Shown here: in pieces, positions 52,131-62,521 of the stretch
Layout: each line of letters starts with the position of its first letter
How positions within the stretch are numbered: position 1 is the stretch's first letter
DNA from: Allobosea sp. 117
GTDB taxonomy: Bacteria; Pseudomonadota; Alphaproteobacteria; Rhizobiales; Xanthobacteraceae
Assembly: GCF_000702305.1 (NCBI RefSeq)
Contig: NZ_JNLC01000010.1
Location: 248,001 to 312,000, forward strand
Direction: 5' to 3'
DNA: 64,000 nucleotides
Translations under genes and position numbers: made by a program
The notes under the pieces: generated by a model
Databases searched by the model: none
Seen by the model: the letters and a program-made list of their open reading frames with translations, nothing else
What the model was told of the DNA's origin: nothing

Positions 52131-53039
52131 CTAGCCGTTGGTTTTCGAACGGGTTGTCTTCGGCGCCAGCGGCACCACGTCGACCTCGACCGACAGCTTC
52201 TGCCGTCCCGAGCCGAGCAGTACCCCGCCCACCGGCGCGACATCGGAATAATCCCGGCCGATGGCGAGCACGACATGGTCGGTCGAGACGCGCAGCGCGT
52301 TGGTCGGGTCGAGGCCCTGCCAGCCAAGCTCCGGCCCGCACCAGACGGTGACCCAGGCATGGGTGGCGTCGGCGCCCTGCAGCCGCTCCTGCCCCGGCGG
52401 CGGCTCGGTACGCAGGAAGCCGCTCACATAGCTCGCCGGCAGGCCGAGCCCGCGCAGCCCGGCGATCATCACATGCGCGAAATCCTGGCAGACGCCGCGC
52501 TTGATCGCGAAGGATTCGGCCGGCGGCGTCGAGACGTCGGTCGCCTTGGGATCATAGGTGAACTCGCCATGCAGCCGCATCATCAGGTCGAGCGCACCGG
52601 CGAGCATCGGCCGCCCGGCCGGGAAGCTTGCGGCGGCCCACGCGGTGATGGCCGGGCTCTGCGCCGCCGCCGGGCTCGGGAACAGATGATGCGCCGGAGA
52701 GCCGGCGGAAAGGTCGCAGCAGGCGGCGGCCATCTCGCGGATCGCTTCCCAGCTCGGGCCGGCCTCGGGATCGGCGTGATCGGCCGCCTCCACCTCGACA
52801 CGCGCATTGGTCCGCACGACGAAGCGCGTATGGGCGCGCTCGATGCGGACATGGGCGACGCGATTGCCGAAGAAGTCGGTCGTCTCGACCCATTCGACCG
52901 GATCGGGATCGATGCTGAAATGGCTGGCGATGACGCGCTGGCGCGGCCGGTCGACCGGCACCATCCGCAATACGTGCCGGGCCACCGGCACCGGATACGC
53001 ATAGGTATAGGCGGTCTTCTGGTGGATCTCGTAGATCAC
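52131..53039 (-). CDS. Transglutaminase-like cysteine peptidase family protein
   Basis: 302-residue protein with the bacterial transglutaminase N-terminal beta region (about 1-90; YEIHQKTAYTYAYPVPVARHVLRMVP) and a papain-like core. The catalytic triad is Cys184 (KRGVCQDFAHVM), His228 (DATHAWVTVW) and Asp244 (GWQGLDPTN). It probably acts as a peptidase or amide-forming enzyme on peptides. The GTG start overlaps the stop of the ATP-grasp/alpha-E gene as GTGA, so they are translated together. It is the last gene of a three-gene cassette whose biological substrate is not known. Confidence 0.88.
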   Translation of the reverse strand: MIYEIHQKTAYTYAYPVPVARHVLRMVPVDRPRQRVIASHFSIDPDPVEWVETTDFFGNRVAHVRIERAHTRFVVRTNARVEVEAADHADPEAGPSWEAIREMAAACCDLSAGSPAHHLFPSPAAAQSPAITAWAAASFPAGRPMLAGALDLMMRLHGEFTYDPKATDVSTPPAESFAIKRGVCQDFAHVMIAGLRGLGLPASYVSGFLRTEPPPGQERLQGADATHAWVTVWCGPELGWQGLDPTNALRVSTDHVVLAIGRDYSDVAPVGGVLLGSGRQKLSVEVDVVPLAPKTTRSKTNG

Positions 53040-55552
53040 GCGAGCTGTTCCCACGGCGTCTCCGCCGGCGAGCGGTGGATGAAGTAACGCTCGGCCACCT
53101 CGTTCGACAGCTCCATGAGCTGGTTCTCGATGATGAGCAGGCGCTCCTCGTCGAACTCGTCCGCCTCGAAGGACTTCATCGCCGCGGCGAGCCGCGCTGC
53201 GAGCCGCTCCTCCTGGAGCGGCGGCTCGTCGTCGTGATGGCCCGGCAGATCGTCGAGATGCTCGGCAATGCGGTCGATCTGGAAGGCGAGCGAGCGCGGA
53301 TTGGCCGGGTCGAGCAAGATGAGGTCGAGCACCGGCGCCCGCGCCTCCACCATGACGTAGCGCGAGCGGTAGCTGATCTGGCTGTCGCACAACTCCAGCA
53401 GCACGTCGAGCGCGCCGGCCGTCACCTCGCCGCCGCTGACCAGCGCGCGGGCGAAGCGGCAGATCGCGATGCTGCGCTCGATGCGGCGGCCGAGATCGAG
53501 GAAGGCCCAACCGGCCAGCCGGTTCATGTTCTCCGAGGCGAGGCCGGAAAAGGCCGCGAGCCCGCGCAGTGCCCGGTCGGCGCGTTCATAGGCGTCCGGT
53601 TCCGCGCTGCCGGACGACACCGGCTCGGCGGCCAGCGTCGAAAGGTCCGCCAGCGTCCGCCACGCATCCGGCGAGAGCCGGTCGCGGATCACCGACGCGG
53701 TCGCGCGGGCGGATTCGACGAGGCTCGGCAGGCCGCCCGGCAGATCGGGCCGGGTGAGGGCGGCCAGCACGTGGCGCGCCGGCCGCGCGCGGGCGAGCTC
53801 GCCCGGCACCGCGCCCCAGGCGTCGAGCAACCGCAGCATCTTGCCGACCGCCGAGCCGCCGCCTTCCGCCGAGGCGGAAAGCCGTCCGACCAGCGTGCGC
53901 ACCAGTCTGAGCATCGCCTCGGCGCGTTCGACATAGCGCCCGAGCCAGAAGAAATTGTCGGCCGCGCGGCTCGGCAGCGGCCCGGTCTGGCGGCGTATCT
54001 CGACATCGCCCGGCGCCGGCAGCAGGGTGATGTGGTCGACCGGCCCCTCGTCCAGAACCCAGACATCGGCCGAACGCCCGCCACTCTGCATGGTGACCGC
54101 GCGGGCGTCGAGCCGGTCGGACACCCGGCAGAAGCCGCCCGGCATGACCTTCCAGCCATCCTCGGTGGCGGCGAGGAAGATGCGCAGGATAAAGGGGCGC
54201 GGCTCCAGCTTGCCACTGCGCCACACCGGCATTGTGGAGAGATGCACCGTCTCCTGCGCGACGATGTCGACGCCGCGGGTGTTGATGGCGCTGATCAGCC
54301 GTTCGCGCTGCGGCGCTTCGAGATCGGCGCCGATGACCGGGCCGTTCTCCATCAGCCCCGGCAGAGGGCGCTGGAAGGCGGGAGCGAACACATAGTCGTC
54401 GAAGCCGGCCAGCACTTCCTCGCGCTCGGCCGGCTGGCCGCACCACCAGGTGGCGATGTTCGGCAGCATCGGCGTCTCGCCGATCATCTGCGCGCCGATC
54501 TTCGGCAGGAAGCTCATCAGGGCGGGAGCCTCCACGAGGCCCGAGCCGAGCGCATTGGCGATCGCGACGCCGCCGGCCCGCACCGCCTGGACGAGGCCGG
54601 GCACGCCGAGCCGCGAGCCGGAATTGAGCTCCAGCGGATCGGCGAAATCGGCGTCGAGGCGCCGCAGCAGCACGTCGGCCCGCTTCAGCCCGGCGACGGT
54701 GCGCACATAGACGGCGTTGTCGCGCACGGTGAGGTCCTCGCCCTCGACCAGCAGGAAGCCGAGATAGCGGGCGAGATAGGCGTGCTCGAAATAGGTCTCG
54801 TTGAGGGGGCCGGGGGTCAGCAGGCCGACGCGCCCCTCGCCGGAACGGTCGAGCCTGGTAAGGCTGGCACGTAGCGCCTGGAAGAAACCGGCGAGCCGCA
54901 CGACGTTCAGCGAGCGGGCGAGGTCCGGCAGCGCCCTCGCGATGGCGATGCGATTCTCCAGCGCATAGCCGGCGCCGGAGGGCGACTGGGTGCGATCGGT
55001 GAGCACCCACCAGCGACCGTCCGGGCCGCGCCCGAGATCGGCGGCGTAGACCTTCAGGAAGCTGCCGCCATGCGGGTCGACGCCGACCAGCGGGCGCAGG
55101 AATTCCGGGCTGCCGGCCACCGCGGCGGCGGGCAGGGCGCCGGAGCGCACCAGCTCCGCCGTGCCGTAGAGGTCGGCGAGCACACCTTCCATGATCTGCG
55201 CGCGCTGGATGAGCCCGCGCGCCAGCCCGCGCCATTCCTGCGCGCTGATGACGAGCGGCAGATGCGATAGCGGCCAGGGCCGCTCGCCGCCCTTGGGGTC
55301 GTCATAGACGCGGTAGAACACGCCGGAGCGGTGCAGATAGCGGTCGGCCGCCTTGAAGCGCTTGCCGACCTCCTCGGCGCCCATCTCGGCGAGCGCAGCC
55401 AGCATCGGCGTCCAGTGCGGGCGCGGCTGGCCGTCCGCGTCCATCATCTCGTCGTGGACGCCGGGCAGCGGGCGATAGCCGGCCAGCAGCGCTTCGACGG
55501 CTTCCGCCTCGAAACGCTGGGACAAGGCCTGCGGCTCTCTCCCTCTCGCCAT
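53036..55552 (-). CDS. Circularly permuted ATP-grasp and alpha-E domain fusion protein
   Basis: 838 residues. Residues about 1-480 form the circularly permuted ATP-grasp domain (COG2308/DUF404-407), seen from RYLHRSGVFYRVYDDPKGGERPWPLSHLPL, DPHGGSFLKVYAADLGRGPDGRWWVLTDRTQSPSGAGYALENR and EAPALMSFLPKIGAQMIGE. Residues about 500-830 form the alpha-helical alpha-E domain (DUF403/COG2307): RAADNFFWLGRYVERAEAMLRLVR opens it. ATP-grasp enzymes of this kind are predicted to ligate amino acids or peptides. Elsewhere the two domains are often separate genes; here they are fused. ATG 55552 follows GGGAG. The gene lies 137 bases downstream of the DUF2126 gene. Confidence 0.9.
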   Translation of the reverse strand: MARGREPQALSQRFEAEAVEALLAGYRPLPGVHDEMMDADGQPRPHWTPMLAALAEMGAEEVGKRFKAADRYLHRSGVFYRVYDDPKGGERPWPLSHLPLVISAQEWRGLARGLIQRAQIMEGVLADLYGTAELVRSGALPAAAVAGSPEFLRPLVGVDPHGGSFLKVYAADLGRGPDGRWWVLTDRTQSPSGAGYALENRIAIARALPDLARSLNVVRLAGFFQALRASLTRLDRSGEGRVGLLTPGPLNETYFEHAYLARYLGFLLVEGEDLTVRDNAVYVRTVAGLKRADVLLRRLDADFADPLELNSGSRLGVPGLVQAVRAGGVAIANALGSGLVEAPALMSFLPKIGAQMIGETPMLPNIATWWCGQPAEREEVLAGFDDYVFAPAFQRPLPGLMENGPVIGADLEAPQRERLISAINTRGVDIVAQETVHLSTMPVWRSGKLEPRPFILRIFLAATEDGWKVMPGGFCRVSDRLDARAVTMQSGGRSADVWVLDEGPVDHITLLPAPGDVEIRRQTGPLPSRAADNFFWLGRYVERAEAMLRLVRTLVGRLSASAEGGGSAVGKMLRLLDAWGAVPGELARARPARHVLAALTRPDLPGGLPSLVESARATASVIRDRLSPDAWRTLADLSTLAAEPVSSGSAEPDAYERADRALRGLAAFSGLASENMNRLAGWAFLDLGRRIERSIAICRFARALVSGGEVTAGALDVLLELCDSQISYRSRYVMVEARAPVLDLILLDPANPRSLAFQIDRIAEHLDDLPGHHDDEPPLQEERLAARLAAAMKSFEADEFDEERLLIIENQLMELSNEVAERYFIHRSPAETPWEQLA

Positions 55553-55689
55553 GCTGCTCCCGGCACGCCCGGCTGGACGCTTCACTCCTGGTTCGAATGA
55601 TCAGGGTAACTGCCGCATCGGCCGGCGCGAAGCGTCGACCGGGCAGCCGCCCACCGAAAATCGCCGAATGTCGCGGCGCGGGGGATATA

Positions 55690-58600
55690 TCAAATGCCCG
55701 GCGGGCGTCTCAGGTCGAGCGTGGTGGGGAATTCCGCCGTCGGCTCCTCGGGCGGAACGAACAGATAGCCCGGCGTATGTCCGTGCGCCTGGAAGCGTGC
55801 CAGCCGGCGGGCCTGCGCCTCGTAGGAATTGACCGGGAAGGTCTCGTAGTTCCGCCCGCCCGGATGGGCGACGTGGTAGACGCAGCCGCCCAGCGAGCGG
55901 TTCGACCACAGGTCCACCACGTCGAAGGTCAGCGGCGCGTGCACGGGAATGGTCGGGTGCAGGCCGGAAGCGGGCTGCCACGCCTTGTAGCGCACGCCGG
56001 CGACATATTCGCCGAAGCGGCCGGTGGGCACCAGCGGCAGCCGCCGCCCGTTGCAGGCGACGACATGGCGGGTCGGGTTCAGGCCCTCGGCCCGGATCTG
56101 CAGCCGCTCGACCGACGAATCGACGAAGCGCACCGTGCCGCCGGCCGCGCCTTCCTCGCCGAGCACGTGCCACGGTTCCAGCGCCTGCCGGATCTCCAGC
56201 GTGACGCCGGCATGCTCCACCTGCCCGTAATAGGGGAAGCGGAACTCGCGCTGCGCCTCGAACCACATCGGATCGATGCGATAGCCGGCCCGCCCGAGGT
56301 CGTGCAGCACGTCCATGAAGTCGGCCCAGACGAAATGCGGCAGCATGAAGCGGTCGGCCAGCGCCGTGCCCCAGCGGGTGAGCCGGCCTTCCTGCGGCTC
56401 GCGCCAGAACCAGGCGATGAGCGCACGCAGCAGCAATTGCTGGGCGAGGCTCATGCGCCAGTCCGGCGGCATCTCGAAGGAACGGAACTCGACGAGCCCC
56501 AGCCGCCCCGTTGGGCCGTCCGGCGAGAACAGCTTGTCGATGCAGATCTCGGAGCGGTGCGTGTTGCCGGTGACGTCGGTGAGCAGGTTGCGGAACAGCC
56601 GGTCGACCAGCCAGGGCGGCGGCGCCATGCCCTTGCCGGGCGAGGGCACGTTGGCCATGGCGATCTCGAGCTCGTAGAGCCCGTCATGGCGCGCCTCGTC
56701 GACGCGCGGCGCCTGGCTGGTCGGGCCGATGAACAGGCCCGAGAACAGGTAGGACAGCGAGGGATGGCGCTGCCAGTAGAGGATCAGGCTCTTCAGCAGG
56801 TCAGGGCGGCGCAGGAAGGGGCTATCCGGCGGCGTGGCGCCGCCGACCACCACATGGTTGCCGCCGCCCGTGCCGGTGTGGCGGCCGTCGACCATGAACT
56901 TCTCGGTGCCCAGCCGGGAAAGCCGCGCCTCCTCGTAGAGGTCGCGGGTGATCTCGACGCAGGTCTTCCAGTTCGAGGCCGGATGGACGTTGACCTCGAT
57001 GACGCCGGGGTCCGGGGCGACGCGGATGACGTTCAGCCGCGGATCGACCGGCGGCGTGTAGCCCTCGATATGCACCGGCAGTTTGAGCTCGGCCGCCGTC
57101 ACTTCGATAGCGGCCAAGAGCTCCAAATAATCCTCAAGCCGCTCGGTCGGCGGCATGAACACGCAGAGCCGCCCGTCGCGCGGCTCGATGGACAGCGCCG
57201 TGCGAACCGCGCCGGTGCCGGTGAGCACCTGGTCGACCTGTTCCTGCGCATTGTCGTCGGTCGCGGTGCGGCGATAGAGCTGGTGCAGTGTCTCGACATC
57301 CGGCAGTTCGCCGCTGATCGTCATCGGATCGGCCGGATTGACGTAAGGATAGGCCGAGGGCGGCACCCACGGCAGCGTCGCCAGCGGCAGGCGGTAGCCG
57401 ACCGGGCTGTCGCCCGGTACCAGGAACAGCTTGCCGCGCCGGAACCACCACTTCTCGCTGACCCAGCCGCGCTTGGCGCGCGCCTGCCAGCGCTGCACCG
57501 GCAGCACGAAGCCACTCGGCTTGCCGAGCCCCCGCTCGAACACGCGGGCGATGCGCGCGCGTGCTTCCGGGTCCTCGAGCTTGGAATCGAGCGGATCGAC
57601 GTTCTCGGGGAGGTCGGCCTCCTTGAGGATCCAGTGCGCCGGGTCCTCGAAGGCGGCCTGGACGAACTCCTCGCCGACCCCCAGCCGTTCAGCGAGGTTG
57701 TCGGCGAAGCTCTCGGCCTGCTCGACGGTCGCGCCGCCGAAGTTCTCGCGCGCGACCAGCTCCGGATCGCGCCAGATCGGCTTGCCGTCCTTGCGCCAAT
57801 AAAGCGAGAAGGTCCAGCGCGGCAGGCTCTCGCCGGGATACCATTTGCCCTGCCCGTAATGCAGCATGCCACCCGGCGCGAAGCGCCGCCGCAGCCGGCG
57901 GATCAGGTCGTCCGCCCGCATCCGCTTGGTGGGGCCGACCGCCGAGGTGTTCCATTCGGCGCTCTGGTAGTCGTCGATGGAGATGAAGGTCGGCTCGCCG
58001 CCCATGGTGAGGCGCACGTCCTGCGCCGCGAGGTCGGCATCCACCCGGTCGCCGAGCGCGTCGAGCGCCGCCCAGGCCTCGTCGGAGAAGGGCAGGGTCA
58101 CGCGCGGCTTCTCGGCGACGCGGGTGACCTCCATCACGAAGTCGAACGAGGTCTTCGTGCCCTCGTCGGCGGTGAAGCCGCCGGTGATGGCGGCGGCCGA
58201 GGCGTAGTTCGGCGTCGCGCAGAGCGGCAGGTGACTCTCACCGCACAGCAGGCCGGAGGTCGGGTCGAGGCCGATCCATCCGGCGCCGGGCAGATAGACC
58301 TCGCACCAGGCATGCAGGTCGGTGAAGTCCACGTCGGTGCCGGTCGGGCCGTCGAGCGCCTTCACATCGGGCTTGAGCTGGATGAGATAGCCCGAGACGA
58401 AGCGGGCGGCGAGGCCGAGCCGGCGCAGCACCTGCACCAGCAGCCAGCCGGAATCCCGGCACGAGCCGGCGGCGAGCGAGAGCGTCTGGTCCGGCGTCTG
58501 GACGCCGGGCTCCATGCGGATCAGATAGTTGACCTCGCGCTGGACGCGCTGGTTGAGCTCCACCAGGTAATCGACGGTCTGGACCGACCCCTTCGGCCGC

Positions 58601-59001
58601 GCGGATTCGACGAAGGCCTCCAGCAGAGGGCCGCCATCCTCGAGCTCGAGATAGGGGACGAGCTCCTTCGCGAGTTCGGGCGTGTAGCTGAACGGCAGTT
58701 GCTCGGCATATTCCTCGATGAAGAAGTCGAACGGGTTGTAGACCGTCATGTCCGCGATGAGGTCGACCTCCACGCGGAACTCCGTCGTCTTCTCCGGGAA
58801 GACGTAGCGCGCCATCCAGTTGCCGAACGGGTCCTGCTGCCAGTTCACGAAGTGGTTCGAGGGCGTGACCTTGAGCGAATAGCTCTTCACCGGCGTGCGG
58901 CAGTGCGGTGCCGGGCGCAGCCGGATGATCTGCGGGCCAAGGCTGACCGGCCGATCGTAGCGATAGGAGGTCACATGATGGAGGCTGGCAAAAATGGTCA
59001 T
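55690..59001 (-). CDS. Large transglutaminase-DUF2126 protein
   Basis: 1103 residues. The N-terminal 290 residues are a transglutaminase-like module: the beta domain ([27 protein letters not shown]), the catalytic Cys in [16 protein letters not shown], His in [12 protein letters not shown] and Asp in [10 protein letters not shown]. The rest is the DUF2126 region, with [40 protein letters not shown] and other blocks characteristic of this family, which recalls glutamine-synthetase-like amidoligases. It heads the cassette with the ATP-grasp/alpha-E and second transglutaminase genes. ATG 59001 is favoured over the upstream start at 59031. Confidence 0.9.
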   Translation of the reverse strand: MTIFASLHHVTSYRYDRPVSLGPQIIRLRPAPHCRTPVKSYSLKVTPSNHFVNWQQDPFGNWMARYVFPEKTTEFRVEVDLIADMTVYNPFDFFIEEYAEQLPFSYTPELAKELVPYLELEDGGPLLEAFVESARPKGSVQTVDYLVELNQRVQREVNYLIRMEPGVQTPDQTLSLAAGSCRDSGWLLVQVLRRLGLAARFVSGYLIQLKPDVKALDGPTGTDVDFTDLHAWCEVYLPGAGWIGLDPTSGLLCGESHLPLCATPNYASAAAITGGFTADEGTKTSFDFVMEVTRVAEKPRVTLPFSDEAWAALDALGDRVDADLAAQDVRLTMGGEPTFISIDDYQSAEWNTSAVGPTKRMRADDLIRRLRRRFAPGGMLHYGQGKWYPGESLPRWTFSLYWRKDGKPIWRDPELVARENFGGATVEQAESFADNLAERLGVGEEFVQAAFEDPAHWILKEADLPENVDPLDSKLEDPEARARIARVFERGLGKPSGFVLPVQRWQARAKRGWVSEKWWFRRGKLFLVPGDSPVGYRLPLATLPWVPPSAYPYVNPADPMTISGELPDVETLHQLYRRTATDDNAQEQVDQVLTGTGAVRTALSIEPRDGRLCVFMPPTERLEDYLELLAAIEVTAAELKLPVHIEGYTPPVDPRLNVIRVAPDPGVIEVNVHPASNWKTCVEITRDLYEEARLSRLGTEKFMVDGRHTGTGGGNHVVVGGATPPDSPFLRRPDLLKSLILYWQRHPSLSYLFSGLFIGPTSQAPRVDEARHDGLYELEIAMANVPSPGKGMAPPPWLVDRLFRNLLTDVTGNTHRSEICIDKLFSPDGPTGRLGLVEFRSFEMPPDWRMSLAQQLLLRALIAWFWREPQEGRLTRWGTALADRFMLPHFVWADFMDVLHDLGRAGYRIDPMWFEAQREFRFPYYGQVEHAGVTLEIRQALEPWHVLGEEGAAGGTVRFVDSSVERLQIRAEGLNPTRHVVACNGRRLPLVPTGRFGEYVAGVRYKAWQPASGLHPTIPVHAPLTFDVVDLWSNRSLGGCVYHVAHPGGRNYETFPVNSYEAQARRLARFQAHGHTPGYLFVPPEEPTAEFPTTLDLRRPPGI

Positions 59002-59200
59002 CGGCACCAACTGAACTTCGGGACTGCGCACGCGAAGGCGGATTTATGCGGTCGCCGCGCATAGAGAGGAAGCCCTGGCGCGGCCCGCAGATCGAACGCA
59101 CGAATCGTGCCGCCCGCCGCACCGCCCCGGCCCCGGTAGGGTGGGGATGGTCCGGCGTCCCGCATCGTCGTGCCGGCCCCATCGCGCTCAGGCATGTGAC

Positions 59201-59237
59201 GCCCGCAAAAGCAGCGGCTTGTGCCGCTTTTGCGGGC
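59201..59237 (-). terminator. Large hairpin after the RND transporter gene
   Basis: GCCCGCAAAA-(gca)-GCGGC pairs with GCCGC-TTTTGCGGGC around TTGT: 15 pairs with one 3-base bulge. It lies 30 bases beyond the RND stop, in the 265-base gap before the DUF2126 gene. No T-run follows on the minus strand, so termination is likely but not certain. Nothing else in this gap is recognised. Confidence 0.5.
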
Positions 59238-59266
59238 GCTCGCCACGGCGGGGCGCCGTCCGGCCG

Positions 59267-62200
59267 CTAGGTCGGCCGGGCCTCGCCGCCCGCCTCGGGC
59301 GCCGTGCCGGACTTTGCCTGTTTCCTGTTCGCGCGCCATTCCTCGAAACGCTGCAGCACCGTGTAGAAGGATGGCACGAACAGCACCGCGAGGCAGGTCG
59401 AGGCCAGCATGCCCGAGAACACCGCGATGCCGATCGACTTGCGCGAATTGGCGCCGGCGCCGGTCGCCAGCACCAGCGGCAGCACGCCGAGGATGAAGGC
59501 GAAGGAGGTCATCAGGATCGGACGGAAGCGCAGCCGCGCCGCCTCCACCGCCGCTTCCATGATCTCCATGCCTTCCGCCCTCTTCTCGCGGGCGAACTCG
59601 ACGATCAGGATGGCGTTCTTCGCCGACAGCGCGATCAGCAGGATCAGGCCGATCTGGGTATAGAGGTTGTTGGCGACGCCGAGGCCGGTCAGCGCCGCCA
59701 CTGTGCCGAGCAGGGCGAGCGGCACCGCGAGCAGCACCGAGAGCGGCTGGATCCAGCTCTCATACTGGCCGGCGAGCACGAAATAGACCAGCAGGATGGC
59801 GAGGCCGAACACGTAGTAGATCTCGTTGCCGACCACCTTCTCCTGATAGGACATCGCCGACCACTCGAAGCCGGCGCCGGGCGGCAGCACGCTGTTCGCC
59901 GTCTGCTCCATGATGTCCAGCGCCTGTCCCGAGCTGAAGCCGGTAGCGGCGCCGCCGACGATGGTCGCCGCCGGGTAGAGATTGTAGAGGGTGATCAGCG
60001 AGGGGCCGAGCACCGGCTTGATGTCGGCGAGCGTGCCGATCGGCACCATGTCGCCTTTCGGCGTGCGGATCTTCAGGTTGAGGATCTCCGCCGGCGTCGT
60101 GCGGAAGCCGGGCTCGGCCTGCACATAGGCCTGGAAGGTCTGGCCGAACTTGTTGAACTGGGTGACGTAGGTGGAGCCGACATAGCCCTGGATGGCGCCG
60201 AACACCTGGCCGACCGTGACGCCCAGCGTCTCGGCCTTGATGCGGTCGACGCTGACGAACAGTTGGGGCACGTTGGCGCGGAACGAGGTGGACAGGTGCT
60301 GCAGCGCCGACTGCGTGCCGGCATTCTGCACGATGGCCTGCGTCATGCTCTGCAGCGCCGGGAAGTCGAAGCTGCCATCCTTCGATTCCACCATCATGGT
60401 GAAGCCGCTGGCATTGCCGATGCCCTGGATCGGCGGCGGCACCAGCACGAAGGTCGCGGCATCCTGCACCTGCGCGAGTTGCCTGTTGAGCGAGGTGTAG
60501 ATCTCCAGGAGGCCCTCGCCGGCCTTGTCGCGCACATCCCAATCCTTGAGCATCACATAGGCGACCCCGGCATTGGCGAGCGAGGCGCTGTTGTCGAGCA
60601 CCGAGATGCCGGTGATCGAAATGACGTTCTCGACCCCCGGCAGCTTCGAGGCTATGTCGCTGATCTGCTGCATCACCCGTTCGGTGCGCTCGAGCGAGGC
60701 GGCATCGGGGAGCTGGGCGCCGACCAGCACATAGCCCTGATCCTCGGTCGGCAGGAAGCCGGTCGGTACGCGGGTGATCCCCCAGATGGCGACGCCGATG
60801 AGCACCAGCGCCACCGTGACGGTGAGATAGCTGACATGCACCATTCGCCGGATGAGACCGGCATACCAGTGCTCCGCCCGGTCATAGACCCAGTTGAAGC
60901 CGCGATAGAACGCGTTGCGCTTCTCCGGCGGCACCGGCGGACGCAGCCAGAGCGCGCATTGCGTCGGCTTCAGCGTCATCGCGTTGATCGCCGAGATGAA
61001 GGCGGTGGCGGCGATCACGAGGGCGAATTGCTGGTAGAGCTGCCCGGTCAGGCCGGGCATGAAGGCGGCCGGGATGAACACCGACATCAGCACCAGCGTG
61101 ATGCCGATGATCGGCCCGAACAGTTCGTCCATCGCCTTCTCGGCGGCGAGCCGGCCGGGCAGGCCCTTCTCGATGTGGCGCGCCACCCCCTCGACGATGA
61201 CGATGGCGTCGTCGACCACGATGCCGATGGCGAGCACGATAGCGAACAGCGTCGAGAGGTTGACGGTGAAACCCATCGCCGCCATGGCGGCGAAGCTGCC
61301 GATGATGGTGACCGGAACGGTGGTCGCCGGCACTAGCGTCGCCCGCCAGTCCTGCAGGAACACCAGGATGACGATGAGCACCAGCAGGCCCGCCTCGAAC
61401 AGCGTCCGGTAGACCTCGTTCACCGAGGCGGTGACGAATTTGGTGGTGTCGAACGGCACCGCATAGGCGAGCCCAGGCGGGAAGTTCTTGGCGAGCTCGG
61501 TCATCTTGGCGCGCACCTCCCCGGCGACCTGCAGCGAGTTCGCCTCGGGGAGCTGGTAGATGCCGAGCGCGGCCGCCGGCTTGCCGTTGAAGGTGAAGAT
61601 CTGGCTGTAGGTCTGCGAGCCGAGCTCGACGCGGGCGACGTCGCGCAGGCGGGTGATGCGCCCGCCATTCTCGTTGTCGACCTTGACGATGATGTTCTCG
61701 TAGTCGGCCACGTCGTTCAGCCGGCCGGCTATGTTCAGCGTGTACTGGAAGTTCTGGCCCTTCGGCACCGGCGGCATGCCCACCACGCCGGAGGCGACCT
61801 CCTGGCTCTGCTGCTGGATGGCGGAGATCACCTGATCCGGCGTCAGCTTGCGCGCCTGGAGCTGGTCGGCATCCATCCACACGCGCATCGCATACTGGCC
61901 GGCGCCGAACACGCTGACGCTGCCAACGCCCGGCAGGCGGGCAAGTTCGTCCTGCAGGTTGATGATGCCGTAATTGGACAGGAACAGGCTGTCATAGCGC
62001 CCGTCGGGCGAGTAGAGCGCGACGAACTGCAGGATGGCCGTCGACTTCTTCTGCGTGGTGACACCCTGCACCTGCACGGCCTGCGGCAGCGACGACATGG
62101 CGATGGCCACGCGGTTCTGCACCAGCACCTGCGCGAAGTCGGGGTCGGTGCCGATGGCGAAGGTGATGGTCAGCGTATAGGTGCCGTCGCTGGCGCTGCT

Positions 62201-62443
62201 CGACTGCATGTAGAGCATGCCCTCGACGCCGTTCACCTGCTGCTCGATCGGCAGCGCAACGGTGTTGATGAGCGTCTGCGCGCTGGCGCCCGGATAGCGG
62301 GTCGTCACCTGCACGGTCGGCGGCACGACATTCGGATATTGCGCGACCGGCAGCTTCAGAAGCGCAACCAGGCCGATCAGCACGAAGACCAGCGCGAGCA
62401 CATTCGACAGCACGGGCCGTTCGATGAAGAAGCGGGAGATCAT
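59267..62443 (-). CDS. RND multidrug efflux transporter (HAE1 family)
   Basis: 1058-residue inner-membrane proton antiporter of the AcrB/MexB/MexF group, which pumps drugs and other hydrophobics through a tripartite channel. It starts MISRFFIERPVLSNVLALVFVLIG and has the two-fold arrangement of 6 helices plus large periplasmic loop. The proton-relay pair is in IGIVVDDAIVIVEGV (Asp-Asp), and LDNSASLANAGVAYVMLKDWD and GLAILLVYFVLAGQYESW are family landmarks. ATG 62443 gives full family length. It lies 78 bases downstream of its adaptor gene; no outer-membrane channel gene is in this window. Confidence 0.95.
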   Translation of the reverse strand: MISRFFIERPVLSNVLALVFVLIGLVALLKLPVAQYPNVVPPTVQVTTRYPGASAQTLINTVALPIEQQVNGVEGMLYMQSSSASDGTYTLTITFAIGTDPDFAQVLVQNRVAIAMSSLPQAVQVQGVTTQKKSTAILQFVALYSPDGRYDSLFLSNYGIINLQDELARLPGVGSVSVFGAGQYAMRVWMDADQLQARKLTPDQVISAIQQQSQEVASGVVGMPPVPKGQNFQYTLNIAGRLNDVADYENIIVKVDNENGGRITRLRDVARVELGSQTYSQIFTFNGKPAAALGIYQLPEANSLQVAGEVRAKMTELAKNFPPGLAYAVPFDTTKFVTASVNEVYRTLFEAGLLVLIVILVFLQDWRATLVPATTVPVTIIGSFAAMAAMGFTVNLSTLFAIVLAIGIVVDDAIVIVEGVARHIEKGLPGRLAAEKAMDELFGPIIGITLVLMSVFIPAAFMPGLTGQLYQQFALVIAATAFISAINAMTLKPTQCALWLRPPVPPEKRNAFYRGFNWVYDRAEHWYAGLIRRMVHVSYLTVTVALVLIGVAIWGITRVPTGFLPTEDQGYVLVGAQLPDAASLERTERVMQQISDIASKLPGVENVISITGISVLDNSASLANAGVAYVMLKDWDVRDKAGEGLLEIYTSLNRQLAQVQDAATFVLVPPPIQGIGNASGFTMMVESKDGSFDFPALQSMTQAIVQNAGTQSALQHLSTSFRANVPQLFVSVDRIKAETLGVTVGQVFGAIQGYVGSTYVTQFNKFGQTFQAYVQAEPGFRTTPAEILNLKIRTPKGDMVPIGTLADIKPVLGPSLITLYNLYPAATIVGGAATGFSSGQALDIMEQTANSVLPPGAGFEWSAMSYQEKVVGNEIYYVFGLAILLVYFVLAGQYESWIQPLSVLLAVPLALLGTVAALTGLGVANNLYTQIGLILLIALSAKNAILIVEFAREKRAEGMEIMEAAVEAARLRFRPILMTSFAFILGVLPLVLATGAGANSRKSIGIAVFSGMLASTCLAVLFVPSFYTVLQRFEEWRANRKQAKSGTAPEAGGEARPT

Positions 62444-62521
62444 GCGTCGGCCCTCGGGTTCGAACTGGTCTTCGTTCGGATGCCCGGTGGCCGTTCGGCC
62501 GCCGGATCGGCACGGCTCTGG

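Noticed and set aside
55597-59064. 1155-codon open frame on the plus strand
   Set aside because: It is antisense to the DUF2126 gene, whose motifs are clear. The frame has Arg/His/Gly-rich composition without recognisable domains, a product of high GC codon use.
59141-61336. 731-codon plus-strand frame
   Set aside because: Antisense to the RND transporter, very rich in His/Arg/Asp, no domain; treated as a shadow.
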